DNA from: Bacillota bacterium
Lineage (GTDB): Bacteria > Bacillota > Clostridia > Christensenellales > Aristaeellaceae
Assembly: GCA_023398575.1 (NCBI GenBank)
Contig: JAEWSC010000008.1
Location: 1-56,225 of the forward strand
Reading direction: 5' to 3'
DNA length: 56,225 bases
Part shown: in pieces, positions 7,973-15,976 of the stretch
Layout: every line of letters starts with the position of its first letter
How positions within the stretch are numbered: the first letter of the stretch is position 1
Notes under the pieces: model-generated
Told to the model about the DNA's origin: nothing
Seen by the model: the letters and a program-made list of their open reading frames with translations, nothing else
The model's database searches: none
Translations under genes and position numbers: made by a program

Positions 7973-7979
7973 CAAAGCT

Positions 7980-8690
7980 ATGCTGTCAATATCACATGTA
8001 ACGAAAAAGTACGGCAAGATGGTGGCAAACAACGATATCAGTTTTCAAGTGGGGGATGGGCAAATCGCCGTGCTATTAGGCCCCAATGGCGCCGGTAAAT
8101 CGACCATGATTAAATGCATTGCCGGCTTGCTGCGCTATGAGGGTGAGATCACAGTTGACGGTTATCCCAATAAGTCACTGGAAGCCAAGCGTCTGTTGGG
8201 CTACGTGCCGGAGATGCCTGCTGTCTATGACCTTTTAACCGTGAAGGAGCACCTGGAACTGATAGCCAGGGCCTACCGTATAAGCGACTGGGAAGCCGAA
8301 GCAGGCAGGCTGCTTGAACGGCTGGAGCTAACTGACAAGCAGGATAAGCTGGGGCGGGAGTTATCCAAGGGCATGCAGCAAAAGGTGAGCATTGCTTGCG
8401 CCTTGATCACACAGCCGAAGGTGATCATCTTTGACGAGCCGATGGTCGGCCTTGATCCCCATGCCATCAAGGAGCTGAAGGTGATATTCCGGGAATTGAA
8501 GGATACAGGTACGTCCGTGCTCATCAGCACCCATATGCTGGAGAGCGTCGAGGACAATTGGGATGCGGCTCATATCATGATCAACGGGTCCTTTGCCGCC
8601 ACCAAAGAGAATTTGGGCCATGCCGAAGGCGAGAAATCCTTGGCTGAGTTGTTCTTCGATATCACGGAGGGGGGAGGACGTAAGGCATGA
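7980..8690 (+). CDS. ABC transporter ATP-binding protein
   Basis: Protein of 236 residues. Walker A GPNGAGKST near residues 38-46, signature LSKGMQQK near 128-135, Walker B VIIFDEPMVGLDP near 149-161, and H-loop STHM near 182. The form is that of single-domain exporter ATPases of the CcmA/DrrA type. SD AAGGAG lies before the start. Its TGA overlaps the ATG of the membrane partner by four bases (ATGA), so the two subunits are translationally coupled. Substrate unknown. Confidence 0.93.
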   Translation: MLSISHVTKKYGKMVANNDISFQVGDGQIAVLLGPNGAGKSTMIKCIAGLLRYEGEITVDGYPNKSLEAKRLLGYVPEMPAVYDLLTVKEHLELIARAYRISDWEAEAGRLLERLELTDKQDKLGRELSKGMQQKVSIACALITQPKVIIFDEPMVGLDPHAIKELKVIFRELKDTGTSVLISTHMLESVEDNWDAAHIMINGSFAATKENLGHAEGEKSLAELFFDITEGGGRKA

Positions 8691-10255
8691 ATGCGCTTCC
8701 ATACCTGTTTTTCACTACGCTGAAAAACAGAATCATATCTTTCTTTCAAAAGCCCGCAAACTGGATTAGCGCGTTAGTGATGGCCGCGCTGCTGGGGTTT
8801 GTGGTGTTTACAGGCGGCATGGATCAGCTGTCCACAGTAAGGCCTATTGAGGAACTGTACGCTGTCATCTCCATCTTGTATATCGCCATGTTTGCGATTA
8901 TCGCTTACAGGGGCGTACACAAGGGCACGACGCTGTTTTCCCTGGCAGATATTCACCTTTTGTTTCCTGCGCCAATCAAGCCCCAGTCAATACTGTTGTA
9001 TGGGCTTATCAAGCAAATGGGAACATCCCTGACGGTAGGCTTTTTTCTGCTATTTCAGTATGCCTGGGTGCATCAGCAGTACGGCGTGCCCATGACCTTT
9101 CTTTTGCTAACCCTTTTGGGGTATGGCCTAACGCTGTTTTTAGGACAACTGACCGCCATGACGTTCTACAGCCTGACCCATATGCATGATAGCAGGCGTA
9201 AGGCAGCAAAGCTTGGATTACTGCTAATCTGCGGCCTTGGTGCGATCTATGTGGTGTTGCCTGTTCTTTCAAACTCATCCAACTGGGCGGCTATTGGTGC
9301 CAGGCAGCTGGCCAGCATGCCCATGCTGCTGTTCCCCATAGGGGGCTGGATGCGCGCACTGGTGGAGGGTCTATGGCAAGGGGTAGGGGTGCAGGTGCTG
9401 TGGGTGGCTGGAATCAGTATCGCCTATACAGCCTTTTGCATCGTACTTCTTGGTAAAAAGCAAACGGACTTCTATGAGGATGTATTAAAGTCCACCGAAA
9501 CCCTTCACCAAGCCTTGGCGTTAAAGCGAGAGGGAAAATTGCAGGAGGTTCTGCCGGAAAACATCAAGATCGGCAAAACTGGATTGAACAAGGGTCAAGG
9601 CGCTTCTGTGCTGTATTACAAGCACCGGCTGGAAAGCCGCCGGGCCAGGCGCTTTTTATTGGATACCATGACCATGATTATGCTTTTGTGCTCCTTGGTG
9701 TTTGCGTTTATCATACGCGAGCAGGGCATGGTCGCCGCTTTTTCCTTTGCGACCTATATGCAGCTTTTTACCGTAGCCACCGGCCGTTGGGTGAAGGAGC
9801 TGGCAAGGCCTTATATCTATATGATACCGGAAACATCCTTTCACAAGCTCATTCACTGCCTGCGGGAATCGATGCTGGGCTTTGTGTTGGAAGCGGTATT
9901 ATTAATGGTGCCCATGGGGTTGATTCTAAAGATGCAGCCCTTGGATATAGCCATTGCGGTGGTTGCCCGCATCAGCTTTTCTATTTTGTTTGTTGCCGGA
10001 AACCTGCTGCTGGAAAAATTGTTCGCAGGCATGAAGCTCAAGGTCCTGCTGATCATGCTCTATTTTTTGACCATGATCCTGCTGATTGCGCCGGGTGTGG
10101 CTCTGGGCATTGTTTTGTACAGCAACGGCATCCTCTTTCTGTCGGAGGCCTTTACGGTACTGTCGGTGATTACGGTGATGAATCTTATGATTTCTCCCCT
10201 GATTCTGTATCTTTGCAGAAACGTATTGAATAATCCCGAATGGGGAAACAGCTAA
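8687..10255 (+). CDS. ABC exporter membrane protein (putative ABC_export family)
   Basis: Protein of 522 residues with about 12 hydrophobic segments arranged in two halves, separated by a cytoplasmic loop at about 255-320 that is rich in charge (LKSTETLHQALALKREGKLQEV). The N-terminal part carries TLFSLADIHLLFPAPIKPQSILLYGL, typical of putative ABC exporters found beside this kind of ATPase in Clostridia. The start overlaps the ATPase stop. It converges on and overlaps the lipase gene by four bases. Substrate unknown. Confidence 0.82.
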   Translation: MNALPYLFFTTLKNRIISFFQKPANWISALVMAALLGFVVFTGGMDQLSTVRPIEELYAVISILYIAMFAIIAYRGVHKGTTLFSLADIHLLFPAPIKPQSILLYGLIKQMGTSLTVGFFLLFQYAWVHQQYGVPMTFLLLTLLGYGLTLFLGQLTAMTFYSLTHMHDSRRKAAKLGLLLICGLGAIYVVLPVLSNSSNWAAIGARQLASMPMLLFPIGGWMRALVEGLWQGVGVQVLWVAGISIAYTAFCIVLLGKKQTDFYEDVLKSTETLHQALALKREGKLQEVLPENIKIGKTGLNKGQGASVLYYKHRLESRRARRFLLDTMTMIMLLCSLVFAFIIREQGMVAAFSFATYMQLFTVATGRWVKELARPYIYMIPETSFHKLIHCLRESMLGFVLEAVLLMVPMGLILKMQPLDIAIAVVARISFSILFVAGNLLLEKLFAGMKLKVLLIMLYFLTMILLIAPGVALGIVLYSNGILFLSEAFTVLSVITVMNLMISPLILYLCRNVLNNPEWGNS

Positions 10256-11178
10256 CATATTTGTATTGCAGCCTTTTCTTTGAGCCAAGCCGCCAGGTCC
10301 AAAAAAACCTCCTGGCGGTTTGTTTCGTTCAGCACTTCATGCCGGGCATCAGGATACAGTCTGAAGGTAATATCCTTTAGCCCTGCTTGCTCATACTTTT
10401 CTATCACTTTTTTCACGCCCATACCGCTTTTGCCTACCGGATCCCTTGCCCCCGACATAAAGAGCATGGGCAGTGATTTCTCCTGAACCCATTCCGGATG
10501 GTTCAGCCGTTTTAAGCCTGTGAAAAGGTCATGATAGCCGCAGGCTGTGAACACAAAACCGCACAGGGGATCATCCACATACTTTTTCACCTGTATCTGA
10601 TCCCGGCTGAGCCAGTCAAAGGGTGTGGCGGCGGGGGCAAAGGGCCTATTATTGGCTGAAAAGGCTAGGGTATCTACAATCTTGGCAGGCTTTTCTCCAC
10701 GGCCCAACAGCATAAGCGATTTAGAGAGTATTAACCCCATCAGTACTTCAATGGTGGAAAAAGCTCCTGTGCCGGATAGAACAGCTCCCTTTAGGCCTTG
10801 GCTATGGGTTTTTAGATAACAGCGGGTTAAAAAGCTGCCCATGCTGTGGCCCAACAAAAAGTATGGCACGCCGGGATGCTCCACTTGTACAGCTTCGCGT
10901 ACCTTGTGCATATCTGCAAGCAGCGCGTCCCAACCGTTTTCTTTGGCGAAAAAGCCTTGCACCTTTGCAGTGTTGCCATGGCCCAGATGGTTGTGCCCCA
11001 CTACCACAAACCCCTTATCCGCAAGGAAATTTCCCAGGCTGTCATACCTTGCGATGTGCTCCGCCATGCCATGTACCAACTGCAAAATGCCGTGAATTTT
11101 ACCCTCTGGCTGCCAGGTATATCTTTCCAGTGTCTCGCCGGTGATAGAGGTAAAGGGGATCTTTTTATAGGCTGCCAT
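10252..11178 (-). CDS. Alpha/beta hydrolase, monoacylglycerol lipase / lysophospholipase type
   Basis: Protein of 308 residues. The start is taken at 11178, after GGGGAGG; an open frame continues upstream to 11526 but that part overlaps the next gene's promoter. Typical serine hydrolase features: oxyanion region LVHGMAEHIARY, HNHLGHG, nucleophile elbow LLGHSMGSF, acid SGARDPVG and His PDARHEVLNE. This order matches the Hydrolase_4 (serine aminopeptidase S33/MGL) family, which hydrolyses monoacylglycerols or lysophospholipids. It is a single gene with no obvious partner. Confidence 0.88.
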   Translation of the reverse strand: MAAYKKIPFTSITGETLERYTWQPEGKIHGILQLVHGMAEHIARYDSLGNFLADKGFVVVGHNHLGHGNTAKVQGFFAKENGWDALLADMHKVREAVQVEHPGVPYFLLGHSMGSFLTRCYLKTHSQGLKGAVLSGTGAFSTIEVLMGLILSKSLMLLGRGEKPAKIVDTLAFSANNRPFAPAATPFDWLSRDQIQVKKYVDDPLCGFVFTACGYHDLFTGLKRLNHPEWVQEKSLPMLFMSGARDPVGKSGMGVKKVIEKYEQAGLKDITFRLYPDARHEVLNETNRQEVFLDLAAWLKEKAAIQIC

Positions 11179-11216
11179 ATACAAACCTCCCCGTTTTGAA
11201 TTTTGCTGTGGCGTCA

Positions 11217-11244
11217 TTGACAATTTGCCCGCATGTTTTATAAT
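11217..11244 (+). promoter_or_regulatory. Promoter of the phosphoribosyltransferase gene
   Basis: TTGACA (11217-11222), 16-base spacer, TATAAT (11239-11244). Both hexamers are perfect. Confidence 0.7.
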
Positions 11245-11301
11245 GGACATCGTGACAGGCTGATTTTGTTCAGCCAATTGATTGTATTGGAGAGAAGCAT
11301 C

Positions 11302-11859
11302 ATGCTGACCTATCCCATTGAAATCGCGGGGATAAAGCGGGAACTGCCCATCTGCCGTGTAAATGATTCCCTGTATATTGGCGCGTTCGTCATCTTCGGC
11401 GATGTGGAATTGACCATTGCTGCAGCAAAGGCGCTGCTGGAGAAGGCGCCTGAATACGACTACATGATTACCGCCGAATCCAAGGGCATCCCCCTGGTAT
11501 ATGAAATGGCCAGGCAAAGCGGCCAAAACAAATACCTGCTGGCGCGTAAGTCCGCTAAGCTATACATGCGAGATGTATTTTCGGTATCTGTAAAATCTAT
11601 CACCACCACCAACGTTCAGCAGCTTTTCCTGGACGCCGATGATGCCGCCCTGATCAAAGGTAAGCGGGTGCTTGTGGTAGACGATGTAATCTCTACCGGC
11701 CAGTCGCTGTACGCAGTTGAAGAATTGGTGCGTGCCGCCGGCGGAGAAATCGCCGGGCGCATGGCGATTTTAGCGGAAGGCGTTGCCCGCAAGCGGGATG
11801 ATATTATCTTTTTGGAGCCTCTGCCCCTTTTCAAAGCGGATGGAACAGTTTTGGAATAA
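11302..11859 (+). CDS. Purine-type phosphoribosyltransferase (adenine PRTase-like)
   Basis: Protein of 185 residues, a usual length for type I PRTases. The PRPP-binding loop is clear (KRVLVVDDVISTGQSLYAVE, about residues 114-133), as are YDYMITAESKGIPLVYEMAR and the flexible region NKYLLARKSAKLYMR. The order resembles apt and xpt salvage enzymes, which join a purine base to PRPP; the base is uncertain. ATG at 11302 follows GGAGAGA; the longer open frame from 11233 overlaps the promoter. Stands alone with its own promoter and terminator. Confidence 0.8.
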   Translation: MLTYPIEIAGIKRELPICRVNDSLYIGAFVIFGDVELTIAAAKALLEKAPEYDYMITAESKGIPLVYEMARQSGQNKYLLARKSAKLYMRDVFSVSVKSITTTNVQQLFLDADDAALIKGKRVLVVDDVISTGQSLYAVEELVRAAGGEIAGRMAILAEGVARKRDDIIFLEPLPLFKADGTVLE

Positions 11860-11878
11860 CCTGTTCGATGAACCTTTT

Positions 11879-11914
11879 CACCCCCTGCCGCATACGCTGA
11901 CAGGGGTGTTTTTT
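11879..11914 (+). terminator. Rho-independent terminator of the PRTase gene
   Basis: CACCCCCTG pairs with CAGGGGTG, followed directly by TTTTTT. Confidence 0.85.
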
Positions 11915-11953
11915 GTATCAGCAAATCCTTAGAGAATTCTAATGAAACATCCA

Positions 11954-11982
11954 TTGTTTGGGAGCAAGCGATTTTCTATAAT
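11954..11982 (+). promoter_or_regulatory. Promoter of the radical SAM gene
   Basis: TTGTTT (11954-11959), 17-base spacer, TATAAT (11977-11982). Confidence 0.55.
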
Positions 11983-12052
11983 AAATAGGCAGTCCGTCTT
12001 TAAATGCTGATTGCCACGGCCTTATGGCCCATGATGGAGGATGACAAAGTTC

Positions 12053-13153
12053 ATGGAATCAAACCGGGATCTGGCAGCATATTTGAACCAAGGTGCGGAA
12101 AAGCTGATTGGGGATATTTTGCGGGCAACGCTGCGTAATCCCAAAGAAACGGCTTTTCTTCGTAAATTCCACAAGCAGCAAAAGTACATGGAAAAACGCC
12201 GGGCGGAGATTGCATCAAAGGGTCATCCCATACCGATGTTTCTAATTGCCAGCATCACCGGTTCCTGCAACCTAACATGCAAGGGCTGTTATGCCAGGGC
12301 CAACGGCCTTTGCGGCGAAAAATCGAAGGAAGCCCCATTGACGGCCTTACAGTGGGAGAATGTCTTTCATCAGGCGGAGGAGGCAGGCATCTCCTTCATT
12401 TTGCTGGCAGGAGGAGAACCTTTTTTGCGGCGTGATGTGCTGCGCATGGCAGCGGCGCATGAGGGCATACTTTTCCCTGTGTTCACCAACGGCACCATGA
12501 TGGACAAAGAGGCTTTTGATCTGATGGATAAGCACAGGAACATAGCCCCCGTTATCAGCCTCGAGGGTGGTGAAGCGGCTACCGACGACCGACGCGGAGA
12601 AGGAACCTTCCAACTAATCAGTAAGGTGATGGATGACCTTGCGGCAAAAAGAATATTGTTTGGCGTTTCCCTGACCATTACCACGGAAAATATGGTGGAG
12701 GTGACCTCACCCAGCTTTTTGCGCTCGCTGTATGATAAGGGTTGCCGGTTGGTTTTCTTTGTGGAGTATGTACCGGCGGCGCCGGGAACAGAACATTTGG
12801 TACCTTCTGACGCGGAGCGGGCCTTACTGGAAAGCGCGCAGGACAATTTGCGGGATCGGTTTCCGGGCATGCTCTTTATCTCTTTTCCCGGGGATGAAAA
12901 ACAGATGGGAGGCTGCCTGGCGGCCGGCCGGGGTTTTTTTCACATCAATCCCTACGGCGGGGCAGAACCCTGTCCCTTTTCACCCTACTCCGATATCAGC
13001 TTGAAGGATCATACGCTTTTGCAGGCGCTGGAATCACCTTTCTTTGAAAAGGTGAGGGAGCTGAACGCTAATGAAACGGATCATAAAGGCGGCTGTGCGT
13101 TATTTGCCAAAGAGGAGCAGGTGAAAAGCCTTCTGTTCCCGACTGGCATTTAA
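12053..13153 (+). CDS. Radical SAM protein with a short SPASM-like C-terminal region
   Basis: Protein of 366 residues. The [4Fe-4S] SAM cluster motif CxxxCxxC is present as CNLTCKGCY near residue 77, followed by the SAM-binding GGEPFLRRD. The C-terminal part has FHINPYGGAEPCPFSPYSD, similar to the auxiliary cluster region of SPASM proteins, with few cysteines. The family modifies peptides or small molecules, but no precursor peptide, peptidase or transporter is seen nearby, so the substrate is unknown. Start: GGAGG at 12036-12040 touches an ATG at 12041, so the ATG at 12053 is preferred. Confidence 0.87.
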   Translation: MESNRDLAAYLNQGAEKLIGDILRATLRNPKETAFLRKFHKQQKYMEKRRAEIASKGHPIPMFLIASITGSCNLTCKGCYARANGLCGEKSKEAPLTALQWENVFHQAEEAGISFILLAGGEPFLRRDVLRMAAAHEGILFPVFTNGTMMDKEAFDLMDKHRNIAPVISLEGGEAATDDRRGEGTFQLISKVMDDLAAKRILFGVSLTITTENMVEVTSPSFLRSLYDKGCRLVFFVEYVPAAPGTEHLVPSDAERALLESAQDNLRDRFPGMLFISFPGDEKQMGGCLAAGRGFFHINPYGGAEPCPFSPYSDISLKDHTLLQALESPFFEKVRELNANETDHKGGCALFAKEEQVKSLLFPTGI

Positions 13154-13233
13154 TATGGCATATACATTCTGCAAAGTGGCATGCATTTCCTTCCGTGGCT
13201 CGCATCACCCATGTGGTGCTTTATATATAAAAT

Positions 13234-13274
13234 GCCGCATCCTATCGCTTATAGCAGTAGGATGCGGCGTTTTT
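13234..13274. terminator. Bidirectional terminator (radical SAM gene / atp operon)
   Basis: A perfect 11-base stem, GCCGCATCCTA/TAGGATGCGGC, followed by GTTTTT on the plus strand and by a T-rich stretch on the minus strand. It lies between the convergent radical SAM gene and atpC. Confidence 0.85.
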
Positions 13275-13293
13275 ACTTCCCTGTTGATTGCTG

Positions 13294-13710
13294 CTAGTTA
13301 TTATAATTATGACGGTTGGAAACCCTCAGCCTGACCATGGCCCTGGCAAGCATGGAATGGGCCATGCGGTATTCCTCCATACTCTTTTGCTGCCGCAGCC
13401 TTTCCTTGGCTTCGTGCTCATCCCGCTCTGCCCGCTTGATATCGATCTCTTCCGGCCATTCGGCGGTTTGCAGCATCACCAATACCTGATCCTGGGTGAC
13501 GGTGGCAAAACCAGAGGATGCGGCTGCCCAGCGCCATTGGCCATCAATCAAAAAGCGCAGTTCACTCTCGACAGTGGAAATAACCTCCGGGGCATGGTTG
13601 ACCATAATGCCAATTTCCCCGTCTGTGCTGTGCAGAATCAGCATTTCCACTTCGCCTTCGAAAAAAGTATGCTCTGGGGTCAGTATCGACAGTTGGAACG
13701 TTTTCGCCAC
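13294..13710 (-). CDS. atpC: ATP synthase epsilon subunit
   Basis: Protein of 138 residues. N-terminal beta-barrel (FQLSILTPEHTFFEGEVEML, GEIGIMVNHAPEVIS) and a C-terminal helical hairpin (DIKRAERDEHEAKERL). Epsilon sits on gamma in the F1 central stalk and can inhibit ATP hydrolysis. Last gene of the atp operon, two bases after atpD, before a strong terminator. Confidence 0.95.
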   Translation of the reverse strand: MAKTFQLSILTPEHTFFEGEVEMLILHSTDGEIGIMVNHAPEVISTVESELRFLIDGQWRWAAASSGFATVTQDQVLVMLQTAEWPEEIDIKRAERDEHEAKERLRQQKSMEEYRMAHSMLARAMVRLRVSNRHNYNN

Positions 13711-13712
13711 GA

Positions 13713-15104
13713 TTACTTCGCCTCCAACTTTTGGGCCTGAAGGCGTACATCCTCCAGGTCGCCGGCCATGTAGAAGGCCGCCTCAGGAAGATCATCCACC
13801 TCGCCATTGACGATGGCCTTGAAGGATGCTATGGTATCGGCAAGCTTGACATACCGGCCCGGAATACCGGTAAATACCTCAGCTACCGCCATGGGCTGGG
13901 ATAAAAACCGCTGAATCTTACGTGCCCGGTAAACGGTTTGACGGTCTTCTTCAGAAAGCTCATCCATACCCAGAATGGCGATAATGTCCTGTAGTTCCTG
14001 ATAGCGCTGCAACGCTTCCTGAACCCTGAGCGCCACGCGGTAATGCTCTTCTCCTACAATGGTGGGATCCAGTATACGGGAGGAGGAATCTAAGGGGCTC
14101 ACGGCGGGATAGATGCCCATTTCCGCCACTTGCCGCGAAAGCACCGTGGTAGCGTCCAAGTGGGAGAAGATAGCGGATGGTGCTGGATCGGTCAGGTCGT
14201 CTGCCGGCACGTATATGGCTTGTACAGAAGTGATGGATCCACGGGAGGTGGAGGCGATTCTTTCCATAAGGGTGCCGACTTCTGTGGCCAGCGTGGGCTG
14301 GTAACCAACAGCCGATGGCATGCGCCCCAGCAGCGCGGATACCTCGCTGCCAGCCTGGATGTAGCGGAAAATGTTATCAATGAAGAGCAGAACATCCTGT
14401 TTTTCTTCGTCTCTGAAATGCTCCGCCAACGTAAGGCCGGTCAGCGCCACGCGCATGCGCGCCCCCGGCGGCTCGTTCATTTGGCCGAACACCAAGGCTG
14501 TTTTGTCAATGATACCGGATTCGTTCATTTCCTTCAGGAGCTCGTTGCCTTCGCGGCTGCGCTCCCCTACGCCGGTGAAAACGGAGAAGCCGCCGTGCTC
14601 GGTTGCAATGTTATGAATCATTTCAAGAATGAGAACCGTTTTGCCGACACCTGCACCGCCAAATAGCCCAATTTTTCCGCCGCGGGCGTAAGGAGCTAAA
14701 AGATCAATGACCTTGATGCCAGTTTCAAACACTTCAGTAACGGGATGCTGTTCTAAAAAGGAAGGCGCGGGGCGATGGATGGGCAGCGTTTCATCGCTTT
14801 TGATTTCCCCTTTGCCATCAATGGGCTCACCCAGAACGTTTACCGTACGGGAGAGCATGGGCCTGCCTACCTTGATGCGGATAGGTCCGCCTGTATTTTC
14901 CACCTCCAGGTTGCGGGACAGCCCCTCTGTAGCTTCCAGGGAGATGCACCGCACGGCATCCTTCAGGTGCTGGCTTACTTCCACTGCTACCTTCCGGTCG
15001 CCGTCCAACACATACAAAAGGGTGTGAATGGGCGGCATTTCGCCATCGGGGAAACGGATATCCAGCACCGGGCCTACGATGTGGACAACGACTCCTTTTG
15101 TCAT
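13713..15104 (-). CDS. atpD: ATP synthase beta subunit
   Basis: Protein of 463 residues, usual length. P-loop GGAGVGKTV near 150-158, GERSREGNEL with the catalytic Glu, Walker B LLFIDNIFRY, and the DELSEED motif (GMDELSEEDRQTVYRARK) all intact. It is the catalytic F1 subunit. Its ATG overlaps the atpG stop by four bases. Confidence 0.98.
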   Translation of the reverse strand: MTKGVVVHIVGPVLDIRFPDGEMPPIHTLLYVLDGDRKVAVEVSQHLKDAVRCISLEATEGLSRNLEVENTGGPIRIKVGRPMLSRTVNVLGEPIDGKGEIKSDETLPIHRPAPSFLEQHPVTEVFETGIKVIDLLAPYARGGKIGLFGGAGVGKTVLILEMIHNIATEHGGFSVFTGVGERSREGNELLKEMNESGIIDKTALVFGQMNEPPGARMRVALTGLTLAEHFRDEEKQDVLLFIDNIFRYIQAGSEVSALLGRMPSAVGYQPTLATEVGTLMERIASTSRGSITSVQAIYVPADDLTDPAPSAIFSHLDATTVLSRQVAEMGIYPAVSPLDSSSRILDPTIVGEEHYRVALRVQEALQRYQELQDIIAILGMDELSEEDRQTVYRARKIQRFLSQPMAVAEVFTGIPGRYVKLADTIASFKAIVNGEVDDLPEAAFYMAGDLEDVRLQAQKLEAK

Positions 15105-15976
15105 AATGACGCTCCTTGGTCAGGATTTCCAGAGATAATCTCTGCAATTTCCTGGGTAATAATCGACTGCCGGGCATGGTTTAAATCCATACTCAATTCA
15201 TCCAGCATTTCCTCAGCATTGCGGGAGGAGGCGTCCATAGCCGCCATGCGGGCACTATGCTCGCTGGCGTAAGATTGCACAAGGGCTGAATAGACAAGGC
15301 CCGTCAGGTAATGGGGTACCATGGCGTCCAGCACTTCAGGCGCGGAAGGATGAAAGGTCAGGCTGGCGGGGGCATGGAGGATAGCGGCGTCAATAAAATC
15401 CTCCTGAAGAACCGGCAAAAGGCGCAAAACGGTCGGCTTCAGCTTTCCTACTTTCTCCAGAACGGTATAGATAATGTAGACTTCATCCAATTCCTTGTCC
15501 CGAAACAGCTTGCACAAAAGGGATGTAATTTCTCTGGCGTGGCGCAGGGTGGGATCCTGTATGACATGCAGGAACTTGATATCCGGGTGCATACCAAGAC
15601 GGGAAAAATAATCTCCAGCGATATGGCCGATGGTAAGCAAAGACCGCTGCTCATGCACACCGTCCATGATGGTTTTTTTGGCCAGCTTTAAAACCTCGCT
15701 GTTGTAGCTGCCGCAGAGCCCTTTGTCGCCGGCAATAACAACATAACCGGCTTTTTTGCCATGCTGGCGGTAATATGGATTGCGGATGGGATACTCCATG
15801 TTATCCATGATGAACCGTATATCGGAACGGACACGAAGGAAATATACCAAGTTTTGATCATGCATGCGCATGGCTTTTTTGATCTTCGCCGAGGAGATCA
15901 AATACATGGCCCTGGTGATTTTATGAATATCATCGACTACTTTGATGTGGTGCCGGATTTCTGCGACGGAGCTCAT
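15101..15976 (-). CDS. atpG: ATP synthase gamma subunit
   Basis: Protein of 291 residues. N-terminal helix RHHIKVVDDIHKITRAMYLISSAKIKKA and C-terminal helix LNHARQSIITQEIAEIISG, the two halves of the rotor coiled coil, with GDKGLCGSYN in the globular part. Central rotor shaft. The start overlaps the stop of the delta-alpha fusion by four bases. Confidence 0.96.
   Translation of the reverse strand: MSSVAEIRHHIKVVDDIHKITRAMYLISSAKIKKAMRMHDQNLVYFLRVRSDIRFIMDNMEYPIRNPYYRQHGKKAGYVVIAGDKGLCGSYNSEVLKLAKKTIMDGVHEQRSLLTIGHIAGDYFSRLGMHPDIKFLHVIQDPTLRHAREITSLLCKLFRDKELDEVYIIYTVLEKVGKLKPTVLRLLPVLQEDFIDAAILHAPASLTFHPSAPEVLDAMVPHYLTGLVYSALVQSYASEHSARMAAMDASSRNAEEMLDELSMDLNHARQSIITQEIAEIISGNPDQGASL

Larger units (their letters stand above)
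7648..7979. other. Intergenic region upstream of the ABC exporter genes
   Basis: A 332-base gap between divergent genes. It holds the ABC promoter (7918-7946) and a 9-base inverted repeat around it. I see no gene and no clear promoter for the VanY-like gene. Confidence 0.5.

Noticed and set aside
10252..11526. Longer start for the lipase
   Set aside because: The extra 116 residues overlap the PRTase promoter and start; the ATG at 11178 has GGGGAGG.
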